Assembly: GCA_964023205.1 (NCBI GenBank)
Contig: OZ026839.1
Span: forward strand, 16,212,386 to 16,276,385
From: Lutraria lutraria
Taxonomy: Eukaryota > Mollusca > Bivalvia > Venerida > Mactridae
Length of the DNA: 64,000 nucleotides
Direction of reading: 5' to 3'
The translations under genes and the position numbers were made by a program. Below, piece by piece: positions 1-11,900 of the stretch. Within the stretch, counting starts at the first letter, position 1. Every line of letters begins with the position of its first letter. The notes below the pieces were generated by a model, which ran no database searches, was not told the origin of the DNA, and was given only the letters and a program-made list of their open reading frames with translations.

Positions 1-178
1 TTTGGAATGAAACAAGTCTGTGTATGTTGATTGGGGGCACTCTTACATATAATGATTTATAGAGCTTAATACTTCTAAAGAGAGTTTCTAAATGGCCATT
101 AATTTGGATTTATTTCAGACTTAATCAATGATATACTAGTGTTAACTTACATGTACATAATACTGCATCTTTCTGTAG

Positions 179-884
179 GTTTATATCTTATGGTATAACA
201 TCATCAGTGAAAAGAATGCCAGACATGTTTGATATAATGAAGAGGATGTTTGCAGATTCTGGTAATGGTTTAATATATGCAATCTCAGAACAGGAATTTG
301 AGGCTCGCTACCATCAGGCAACTTGTAATCTACAAGCATTCAGTTCCTCATACACACCAAAACATCAGTTCATGGGAAAGATCGCACAGACTGAAGACAT
401 ACGATGTTTGCAGATACTCAAATTCCTCGACAGAAAAGTGCCGTCTGTTCTGTTTGCTGGCATGTTTCCATTGCATGCTTGTTTGAATCATGCATGTGAC
501 AACAATGTAGAAGTGATGGAGGGATATGTGAATGGTAGACCTGGTGTACATGTACGTGTAAAGAAAGACATCAAACCTGGTGAGGAACTTTTCACTACGT
601 ACATAGACACATCGATGCCTCGTAAACTACGCAGGGCATGGCTCTACAAGTCATTCAACTTTTGGTGTTCATGCAAACGCTGTCAGTTTGAAGGTGACAA
701 CAACACAATGTGTACACAATGTAAAACTCCTGCAGGTGAGGGTAAGGCGTTCCCAGGTTGCAGTAGATGTAAGAGAGCTTGGTACTGCTCAACTCAGTGT
801 CAGAAACAAGCCTGGAGTAAAGGACATAAACATATCTGTAATATGCTGCATTCACAAGTCAACATGCAAATTTCAGAGAAATAA
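179..884 (+). CDS. SET-domain protein with C-terminal MYND zinc finger, last exon (partial)
   Basis: This is a 3' terminal coding exon: an AG acceptor at 177-178 opens a frame of 234 codons ending at TAA 882-884, and the N-terminal part lies outside the window. The SET core is recognisable from the NHxC-type motif NHACDNN (from 486), which in SET enzymes helps form the S-adenosylmethionine/active site, from KPGEELFTTYID, and from the post-SET cysteines CSCKRC. A MYND finger follows (CTQC, CSRC, YCSTQC, then GHKHIC), with the usual C4-C2HC spacing. The inferred role is protein lysine methylation. In classical SMYD proteins the MYND finger splits the SET domain; here it comes after the post-SET cysteines, so I do not assign an SMYD number. 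The gene is convergent with NUP93. Confidence 0.85.
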
Positions 885-1717
885 CTATAACAGGATCCTG
901 TGACGTATAACATCAATCACTTTCAATCATGTACACACATACACTGTACATAAAAATTGTGACATTTAACTGAGTGTCTAGTACAGCAGATCATATATAC
1001 ATTTACCATGTTATTGCTGGTTCAAATCATCCATTGAAGTGAGTATTTAGGTCTGATTAAGAGGAGATCAATTCAACTTACCAAGTATGGTAGATGCTAT
1101 TTATTCAATAGAAGAAATTCCAAGTTATAGAAGACTGAAGAAAATATTTTTAACTTTCTAATAATCTTCCTTAATACATTGTATTCCCTATTAACTAATC
1201 CCAAAACTGTTAATTAATTTTAAGTTGGTCTTAAGCATTGTTTTATGGTCATTATCAATCAAGGGAGACAATCAAGTAGATTTACATGGAAACAGAAACA
1301 AGAACAATACTTGTTGTATATATATAGATTCATCTGCTTGTATTACATGTATTTGATGACTAAGTAATGTGGATAGTACCAGTATTAAACACTTGTACTT
1401 AATGTTTGTGGTGTTTATTTATGTACATTTATATCATTAATTTCTAGGACATTTACTTGAAGCATTGAATTTTCTTACATTTTCTGTACTCACTATATTA
1501 TTATATTCTCTGTATATTGTGTGTTGATTGGCTTTGTTTTGATTGTGTGTATGATCACTCCTACCTCCATATTACACTACATGGTGAACTTCATCATATA
1601 TTTATTTATTTATTTTCATGCATGTTAAAAAAGATTTTAATTCCCTACATGGTTGTTTTTTGTTACTTCAAGTACCGGTAAATTACTTGTGAAGTAATTT
1701 ATAAGAATATAAGTATA

Positions 1718-1926
1718 CAGTCCAATCTGTGTTAGAGACCACCTTGGAATAAAGGCCAGTCTTTGAATAAAGGCCACCCTTTGAATAAAGGCCAGTTTTT
1801 AAAAAGCCGGTATTGAATATTAACAACATTACGAATTCCAAAATAAAGGCCAAAATAAAGGCCACCTGTCAATATAGGTCACATTTTATCTTTCCATTGT
1901 GTGGCCTTTGTTTACAAGTTTGACTG
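1718..1926. mobile_element. MITE-like element with TA target duplication
   Basis: Short inverted ends CAGTC...GACTG are flanked by TA on both sides (1716-1717 and 1927-1928), the signature of Tc1/mariner-type insertion. The interior contains several 'aataaaggcca' repeats. It is about 209 bp and has no coding capacity. Confidence 0.55.
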
Positions 1927-2319
1927 TATATAGTTCCACAAACGTTTCCAGCCAGCAATTTATAGTAATATTTGATCAGGTATGTGCTACCTTAAACTGG
2001 CATATTGTGTTGATGCAAACTCTCAACATGTAACAAATCAAAATAACAATACAACTTTGCATGATAAAAATAGAGCACTTTCTGCTAGAAATATGATAAA
2101 GTATACAGTAAAACAACACTGACAGTTTGTAGTCATACATTTTACATCATTGAAATTCATACAACAATTGGACAAACATCTCTCATATATTCTTAATGTA
2201 CAGTGAAGCATTATAAATCTAGAAAAAGAAGAATTCATCAATCAAGTACAAATCTGAACACAAAATTGGTGGATTGTGGTCTGTAAACATAACTAATTGA
2301 TGTAATTATTTCAGTAATA

Positions 2320-2459
2320 CAGTAGAACCTGTGATAGCGACCTCATCTTTTAAAACTATTTGATTATTTGGAACAAAATGATCTCTGAATAAGGGCCACC
2401 TGCCAAGAAAGGCCACATATTGGTTTCCCAAGGGTGGGCTATGTTCACAGGCTTGACTG
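2320..2459. mobile_element. MITE-like element related to the one at 1718
   Basis: The left end CAGTAGAACCTGTGA and right end TCACAGGCTTGACTG are imperfect inverted repeats. TA precedes the left end, and the interior shares 'aagggccacctg' wording with the element at 1718-1926. The right boundary is approximate. Confidence 0.45.
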
Positions 2460-2730
2460 TCTATAAAGATAAACCTGACACCAGGTGATAAATCATACAG
2501 ATATGTCTCCTAGTACTAGAGATTTTTTCATTGTCAAAATTATTGGTCAAATATAAAACCAATCTGTAACTTTATTTCACATTCTTTACTATATATATGG
2601 TTAAGCCTAATATGAAAGAAATTAATACATTTTTGTCTGTCATATCACTGTAAATCATATCAAAGCACATTAGGTACCGCTGAGAGTTCTACTCATTTTT
2701 CAGTTATACACACTATATACAAACAATACA

Positions 2731-2736
2731 TTTATT
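2731..2736 (-). terminator. Candidate NUP93 polyadenylation signal
   Basis: TTTATT on the + strand reads AATAAA on the - strand, about 190 nt after the NUP93 stop codon (2926-2928). This is the nearest canonical hexamer. A second one lies at 2571-2576. Confidence 0.5.
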
Positions 2737-2925
2737 TACCAGCACTCACCAGTAAAACATGAAATTTTCACACCTAACTTCTTCAATGCAAGTTTCGTCC
2801 TCATTTACCATTTACTGAACCGAGAAGAAGTTGATAAGCTAAAGGTAAATATTCAGAATTCTGTGAGCCACAGAAGTGTTACTTTTTATCCAGAACACTA
2901 ATATTCAGTGAGTATAATGTATACA

Positions 2926-5900
2926 TTAATTCATCAAGACTTCTATCTGTACAAGTCGAGCGTAAGTATCTCCAGGAAGTCTGTATGGTAACATACCAGC
3001 AAACATGATCAACGCTTTAGCTTGGTTTCTTAAATAATTCAAATACTGAAAAAACGAAAAGATAAACAGAAACAATTAAACAAGGTGTTTGTCAAACACA
3101 GATTACTAGAAACAATAAAACAAGGTGATCTGTGAAGTAATTTCCTGTTATTGATCTGACTAGGATTTTACATGGAAGGAAACTGTGACCTTGGGTACAA
3201 ATACTTTCAGACATTTTTACCCCTTCTTACCTAATCTGAGGACCATGTGATGACCAACCACCCAACCAAGTCTGAGGACCATGTGATGACCAACCACCCA
3301 GCCAAGTCTGAGGACCATGTGATGACCAACTACCCAACCAAGTCTGAGGACCATGTGATGACCAACCATCCAACCAAGTCTGAGGACCATGTGATGACCA
3401 ACCATCCAACCAAGTCTGAGGACCATGTGATGACCAACTACCCAACCAAGTCTGAGGACCATGTGATGACCAACCACCCAGCCAAGTCTGAGGACCATGT
3501 GATGACCAACCACCCAGCCATGTCTGAGGACCATGTGATGACCAACCATCCAACCAAGTCTGAGGACCATGTGATGATCAACCACCCAACCAAGTCTGAG
3601 GACCATGTGATGACCAACTACCCAACCAAGTCTGAGGACCATGTGATGATCAACTACCCAACCAAGTCTGAGGACCATGTGATGATCAACCACCCAACCA
3701 AGTCTGAGGACCATGTGATGACCAACTACCCAACCAAGTCTGAGGACCATGTGATGACCAACTACCCAACCAAGTCTGAGGACCATGTGATGACCAACCA
3801 CCCAGCCAAGTCTGAGGACCATGTGATGATCAACCACCCAACCAAGTCTGAGGACCATGTGATGACCAACAAGTCTGAGGACCATGTGATGACCAACCAC
3901 CCAACCAAGTCTGAGGACCTTTGACTGAACTGTTCTCAGGTTATTGGTCAGACAAGTATGGTTGTGGACGGATCGACCCACGTGTGCAGAGCAATATATA
4001 CTTCTTCAAAGGGGGCATAATTAACATAATTTATGAGTTTATAAAACATGAATTAATGACCCTAATAAACAAAAGACGTGACTGAAATATGTCTTTAACA
4101 GGATGATTGAATGTCATATAAATTAATACTGTAAAGTTTTAGGTAACTCCAAATTAACCATCCTGATCATCCTGTATAAATATGAATGTCTGTATGGAAA
4201 TGATTACATGAAAAAATCATTCATTGAACAAGTTCAGTTACCAGAAAAGTTTAAACAATACACTACAATATCATACAACAGAAAACTGACAATACAATGT
4301 AATACATTAAACTACACTACTTACTGTCTCTTTGCCTCCATCATCAGATCTCCCTCTCACAAGTGGACTTTGTACTGCAGCATTTCTAAAAGTATACCAT
4401 TCATAGGAAATACAAAGTGCAAATTAAAGACAGGAGAGGAGGATCAAATTATACAAAGAATAACAGATCAATTAAGATTAACATAACAGATGGACATTAA
4501 AAACTAATCTACATATCAGTAAATCACAGAATAAAGAGTACTTCATTTCTACAAGATTACTAAGAAATGATATTTGGGTAATGACACATGCACATGAAAG
4601 ATAGGTAAATCCAGTCAGTCAACAGACATAATTAACAAGAGGGCCATGATGGCCCTAAAATTGCTCACCAGAAAAAAACCCTAGGAGCATTTTTCATTTT
4701 TTTTTCTAAATGAGCCTATGTAAAATCAAGTGATCCCCAGGGCTGGGCCATTTTTTAACCCAGGTCTATAATTTGAATTAAGTTGGTAGAAGACCACTTG
4801 ACAAAGCTACACACCAAATATCTAAGCTCTAGGCATTAGAATTTGAATTTTCCTGTCAATGTAAAATCTGTGTAAAATCAAGTTACCCCCGGGCCAGAGC
4901 CAATTTTGACCTTAGGGGAATAATTTGAACAAACTTGGTAGAGGACCACTTGACAATGCTGCACACAAAATATCTAAGCTCTAGGCCCTTTAATTTCAGA
5001 CAAGAAGATTTTTAGTTGTTCCTATTTGTTGCCATGGCAACCAGAGTTTTTAATGTAATTGTTTTTTTTACAACTTTGATAGAGCTTCATTCAAGGAACA
5101 TCCCTGTATAGTTTTGTTGAAATTGGCCAACTGCTCAAAAAGATGTTGTTTAAAGCAACATATGCAAAGAAATATACCCCTTTTCTTCTAAAGGGGAATA
5201 ATGACAATAATTAACACAATAAATACAAAAGATTACATAAATAATTTCAATCAAATAATATGTGAACACAGAAAACCATTGCCTGGAGAACCTAATTAAA
5301 ACTTACTTAACATTCTTGTGATACTAGTAGTATGTACAAAACTAACAAAAATGAAGACAATAACCTATTAATTTCAGTCATACATCGAAACATATTTATA
5401 TATACAGACACAGAGTTGTACTTAATTTTGTGGAAATGAAACACAAGATAATGATATAGGACCAAACAATTAATATCAGTCCAGTCAATTATATATAAAA
5501 ACTTCAATCAAAGTTATCAAATTGTGTTTAGTCTAAAATCCATGGTCTATAATCAAGTGGTACATTGTTTTGATAATGATCGATGCACAAGGGTCTAGAA
5601 CAATGACGGCGCCCGCGTGTTCGAAGGTTAGTCAGATTTTTTGTTGAAAGTTTAAATGTTTTGAGTTTTTCATGTAGTTTGTGTTCCAGCTAACTATTTT
5701 CTGAATCCATCGGTACCAGAATTAGCATTGTTACTGTCGTAGTTTGTCCATACACCCGGCAGTGAAATTTGAAGTGGACTGACATCTTCATTATTTTTTT
5801 TCAAATTTCACTGTAGGGTCTATGGACTACTTACCAAGTCATACCTTCAAACTCGTGGGCGCTGATATTGTTCTAGACCCTGTGGTATCAAAACAATATA

Positions 5901-8900
5901 ACATGTGATTATAGACCTTGAATCAATAAAGACAAACTTAAATACTTTATTTATCTGTATTACCTTGCAACCTTGTATTGATTATGTAGAACATTCATAG
6001 TAGCTAGGAGAACATCAGGTAAACATCTCCTCACCTGTAATATAATAGAAGGTACATGTATCATAATTTGCACATTATGTAGAATACAGGGTCCAGTATC
6101 CACTTGAATTGGATAAAAACAAGCTCAATTTATAACTTATTTTCAATATATATATTCTCTTCTGGAATGCTTCATATACATTCATATACATGTATTTTAT
6201 AGTCAAATTTCAATGAAACAAGTAACTAAATGTAACACATCGTACCTCCTCCGAGTAATTCCTGAATGTGTTCACTTTATGTTCAACAGCATCAGTAGAC
6301 AGGGGAAGTAACTGTAACTGTCTTATAATCTGAAAATTAAACAGGAAGTGTTTGTGAAACACAGATGATGCCTAAAGGACAACTGGATAGCAAGACCTTG
6401 ATTTTTGACCTACTGACCTCAAAATCAATAGGGGTCATCTACATGTGATGACCAACCTCCCAAGCAAATCTGGAGAGCTTAGGACAAATCATTCTCTAGT
6501 TATTGGTCGAATAAGATTTGGTTATGTATGGACGCACAGACTCATGTACTGACAGATGGACCGACATGTGCAAACCAATATATTCCCTTTTCTATGAAAG
6601 GGGGGCATAACAACAACAAATAACACATACAAGTTATGATGTATATATCTAATTAAACTGTGCTGAGTAAGCCATACTGCTTTTGATCTGGAACTATGAG
6701 TCAAGGTGATGTTCATGACCTGGGTCTTGTGAGCTGCACACTGTCTCATAATGTTTAACAATTGTGCCAAGTTATGATTAAATATGTCCATGCATAAGGG
6801 AGATACAGCCCGGACAAGGGAAATCTGGATGGACTAATTACGAAACTCACTAACTAACTAAGGTACAGACACACAACTACTATTGTGGCGACTATGTCGA
6901 GCTGCCTGCAAGTGGGTTCGACAAAGTCTTTACACCAAGGCTGCAAAGTTGAAGACTTAGATAGTTATTCATTTCCAAAATAATTACAATAAAATAGGAC
7001 AATAAGCAATTTGTAGAAACATTATTTGAATACTAGTCATGGTAAATACAGTAAAACATAAACATTGTAAATATGTATAAACTATAAAGAGAAGCCAACA
7101 TAAAATAAACACTTACTTCCATTGCCTCCTCCATCTGACCTTCATGATAAAGGTCAAAGAAGGTCAAAAGGTCAAGAATGAGATAAAAACTGCTGGTACT
7201 AGATTTCAGTGTATCTGATATGCCCTTGCTTCTGTATCTAGGATAAAAAACAACATGAAAAACAACAAGAACATTAAAGGAACAGCAAAATAAGCTGTTT
7301 ATTCAAAAGCTGTTTTTTTTTTATCTCCTAATTTTCCTGGATGTCAAATATTTATTTCTATATTCTATTAGATCTCAATAGTACTCAGGAAATAATACTA
7401 CAAACGTGACGTGCAACTTTTCGATGCATTTCAGGTATAAAGATTGGGCATGGCCCATGTTGTTAAGTAAATCTTGCATGATAAAAATAGATTTGGTTAT
7501 GTTTTGTTTATTTATTTGAGTTTTATGCCCCTTTTCAACAGTCAGTGTCATACGAAGTGACAGTTCACCTAATCATCGGTCCTAAGAAGAACCAGTACTA
7601 GACTCCCATTCTCCGTAAGCAACTGCCTACTTTCTAACATAAAGAGACAAAGTCGGTAGTGGGACTCGAACCCAGGACCCTCTATCAGTGACAGGTTACA
7701 ACAATTTGAAGTCAGCGACCTTAACCAGTCGACCATGGAGGCAGGTCTGATTTTGTTATTAAGCTAGAAATGTGTTTAAATATGTTTAAACATGCAGCGA
7801 CTCAGTCTGCTAGGATCTTGTAGAGCACTATTGAAAACCATGTTTTATCACAATAACACAAAGCTCAAATAATGATCAGTCAACGTGAAAGTCAAACATA
7901 CATGGTCCTACTGCCATTCTGCAAATACAAAACGGCACAGAAAAATACACAAAGGAAGAGTTTACGACAGTTTGTGTTTGTTACCTTTCAGCAACACCTA
8001 GAGCTAATGACTTCAGTCTATCTCGGTTCGTTTGATTGCTCGATGTTTGTGATACGACTTGACTCAATAATTTGTTTAATAATTCCAGAACTTTGTCAGG
8101 TTTCTGAAAAAAAAATATCATAAAATCTTATCATTCTCAAATCTTATAACTATATACTCTATCTATATATAGTTTTTAAGCTTCGTGAAAGCTAGTTTTA
8201 CTGAATTCTCACCACAGATTGAAAAATTCCAGAAGTGAGGAATTTCAAATCAGAATGTTCAATACACGCAAAGAATTAGTTACATGACTTAAATATCACT
8301 ACTCCCTGCGTCTGCTAGAAATAGATCCGTACAGTATAACAAACTCCCACCAGTGGTTACCTTTCCTCAATGATACTGATATAGATTGTTAAAGTAACAA
8401 AGCGTGACGTAACCCGTGTAAGGAGTTTGATAGCCACAGAAATGCTAAGTATCGATTTTTCTTTGGGTTGGCAAACATTTAACAAGTGTATCACTGCCAA
8501 CACTGGTATTTTCTACCCACCATAACTCAATTTGAATTTGTAAATTTATTATGTAAAAATTATTTTATTATACAATTTTTTTGTTCATTTTCATGATTAA
8601 ACACTAGTATTTGCGAAAATATTGGGATTCTAATGCCAATAATTAAATCATTATTTAAGAGTAACAAATGATCAAAAGCCAATACTGTTTTTAATGAAAG
8701 TGTCATAATTAATTTCATAATAATATAACATAGATATTCTATGTGAAGTACTTTCAGTCAAGAAGCTAAGAGGATTCACCAGTATTCTATGATTCAGTGA
8801 CTGTCTAGGTAACAAAACTATCCAGCCCTTATTCTATCTATCTGTTTATTTGTATAAAACTAACAATTTATGCTCAACAACAAGACAACATTGTCCACCT

Positions 8901-11900
8901 TAAATTATGAAGATGTTCAGACAGATAAAATAAGGTCTTTACAAAGTTATGTCATTAATTTTATAAAGTAGTATAAGCCAACTCCTGTAAATATTCTATG
9001 CTTTTTACTCTGACGTACATCTTAACAGAACTAATTCATTTAACACAAAATTGCTGACAAATGTGTCTAACCACATTAAACACACTTAAAGTGTTTAAGT
9101 CTTCAAGAAAACCTAGAGGAGAGCATTATTACCTGTCCCAGATCATACAATCTTACAGCATCTTCAAATGCTCCCTTACTTTCTGTATCTCTGGCTACTT
9201 TATCAATAATACGCTGTGTATCAACTTGGAATTTATCAATAGCTCCAGGCTGAAATCAATAATAAATAAATAATACACAAATATTATCTAAATTGAATCA
9301 GAATAGGAGATGTTTTAATCATGAACACTTAAAGAAATGCATACCTACCAGGTACATTATATAAATAGAACTATTAAATGAACAAATAAGGCCACAACTT
9401 TAATACATAACAAGCTTCTGTAAATAACAATAATAAACTTTTGTTTAGAACATTTCAATTAAAACCAAAAACTTAAAAAACAAGAGTGCCATGATGGTCA
9501 TATAATCTCTTCCAGAAAAGACTGGCTACTTTCATCCTAATATTTATTAAACTACTATACCATATGAATTGTTTTAGAATAAAAATTAGGGAATATAATT
9601 CAATAACACACTGCTTTTTGGTAAAAGAAGATTTTTCAATTTTCCCTACATTGGCCTAATTGTAAAATCAAGTGACCCCTGGGGCTGAGCCAATTTTTAA
9701 CCCCTAGACTTGGTATCTGTTTACAATTAAAATAGTAGTACAAACCTTTCTTGTGCCATCTTTAAGGAGTTTACCAAGTAGCATTTCATACTGAAATAAT
9801 CATTCAGAATTGAATTACTTGTAACATATATGTGCATATAGTTGTAAAATCAGTAGTCAATGTTTTTGCATGTTATGATGTCCTCTTTTAGTATCACATA
9901 AGGGGCCTCCCAGGTTTAGTGGTTATTGCCTATTAATCACTAGCAGATCACTGCTTTGCAAATTTAGGAAGAGGTCTGCTGGACAATACTACATGCAAAA
10001 TATCTTAGCTCTAGGCCTAGTGGTTTCGAAGAAGAAGATTTTTCAAATTTTCCTATAAAAAATTGAATAAACCCCGGGGCAGGGCCAATTTGGACCCTGG
10101 GGCCATAGTTTGAACAAACTTGGTAGAGGCCTGCTAGACAATACTACATACAACATATCTTAGTTCTAGGCCTTGTGGCTTCGGAGAAGATTTTTCAAAT
10201 TTTACTATATAAAATATTTAGAATAAACCCCAGGGCAGGGCTAATTTTGACACTACGGCCGTAATTAATTTGTTAGAGGTCCACTAGACTATGCTACACA
10301 CCAAATATCAAAAGCTCTAGGCATTATAGCTTTTTAGCAAGAAGATTTTTTAAATTTCCTTTATAAGTCTATGTAATATCAAGTTACCCCCGGGGGAATC
10401 CAATTTTGACCCCAGGGGAATAATTTGAATAAACTTTATAGAGTTCCATTAGACAATGCTACATACCAAATATCTCAGTTCTAGGCCCTTTCAGACAAGA
10501 CGATTTTTAAAGTTTTTTCTATTTATTGCCATTTTAATGACATTTAATTTTTTGAACAACTTTGAAAGGGGACCACCCAAGGATCATTCCAGCAAAGTTT
10601 GGTTGCAATCAGGAAAGCTGGTTAGGATAACTGCCTGCCACGATATGACTGAAATAATGTTGAAAATGGTGTTAAACCCTGATGAAACAAACAGGCACAG
10701 ATTAATGTACAAAGATTAAGTTACTTACTTCTTTAGTTTCTTGGACAAGTTCAGAAACACATGTCATAAATAGATCTTCATTTTGGCTTGTTTTCAACTC
10801 TCTGTAAAGACAATATGTAAAAAGCTGTACAATGATATTCAGCTGATAAATACCACAAACAATGGTCTGTGAACTCACAAATTCAACTTGAGTTACAGTA
10901 AAACTTCATTATCTGACCTTGGATTAAATGAAGACCTACTGATGTTATCCGAAATGATATTTTGGTCTCGATTCCCCCCTATATACTTCAATGTAAATTA
11001 ACCTTGATTATACAAATCGTGTAATCTGAATACCATGACTTATCTGAAGTGATGAACAGGTCCCTATGATCATTCTAACGCACATTTTCACACCTGATAT
11101 CCGAAGTGATGTATGTATGTATTATTAATGGTAAGAACTACAATTGTAATTACATTAAATATACACAAAAAAGTCACGTTTATCTTAAAATGCATTTTTT
11201 CATATATAAAACATGAATTACGTAACATATACATTTTATTACTATAATATCTAAGTGTATGCCGTAATATATTTGGGAGAGATCTCCTTTTATTTTCTTA
11301 CAACAGATTAGATTTCCTTTACTCTAGATTATCTGAAGTAATTTATTGCTCCTGACAATTTCAGATAACCAAGGTTTTACTGTATATTGAGCCACTAGTT
11401 AATTAGTCCTTCAAACTTATACTGTACTTCTTTTCACAGAATATCTGATTTGTTAGTTTGTTTGAATTTTATGCTCCTTTTAAACAGTCAGGTTTATATG
11501 ATGCGGAAAGTTCACCTAACCATCATTCCTGGGAAGAACACGAACTACAGTACGGTTCGGGTGATTTGTCCGATTTTCGCAAATCGCCGCGGAATTAAAA
11601 TCATGCTAAGCCACAGGTAGATTGCTTCAACGCCGCGATTTGAATTTTGCCCGTCGCGTTCAGAGCGACGATGATCGATGGTGACCGTCAGCACTGAAGG
11701 GCAATAATTCGCGGTGGATTGCGGCGACGATCGCTCAACCCGGTGATAGGCGATGTCGGCTCTTTAGTTTACTCAAAACTTACAAATTTCTTGTCAATAA
11801 CAGTGTTGAGAACTTAATAGTAGTTGATGAGCTTTAATTAATCTGTCAGCTTTCGTATATTATTGCGCGAAATAATATTACATGTTAACAGTGGACTGGT

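Larger units (their letters stand above)
885..2925. other. Convergent intergenic region / 3' UTRs
   Basis: This holds the 3' ends of two tail-to-tail genes. I see no clear AATAAA soon after the SET/MYND stop; an ATTAAA at 1384-1389 is a weak candidate. Two MITE-like elements (1718-1926 and 2320-2459) lie here. No coding exon is recognised. Confidence 0.5.

Noticed and set aside
3217..3981. 254-codon - strand and 225-codon + strand open frames
   Set aside because: Both arise from the 36-bp array, whose period is divisible by 3, and lie inside a NUP93 intron; they encode only the repeat.
7600..7746. True tRNA gene
   Set aside because: A- and B-box-like motifs are part of a repeated SINE with a constant non-tRNA tail; the cloverleaf is not intact.
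7872..8123. 83-codon + strand frame; likewise 9061-9273
   Set aside because: These are antisense shadows of NUP93 exons 18 and 17.
10456..10719. 87-codon + strand frame
   Set aside because: Lies within a degenerate interspersed repeat; no conserved domain.
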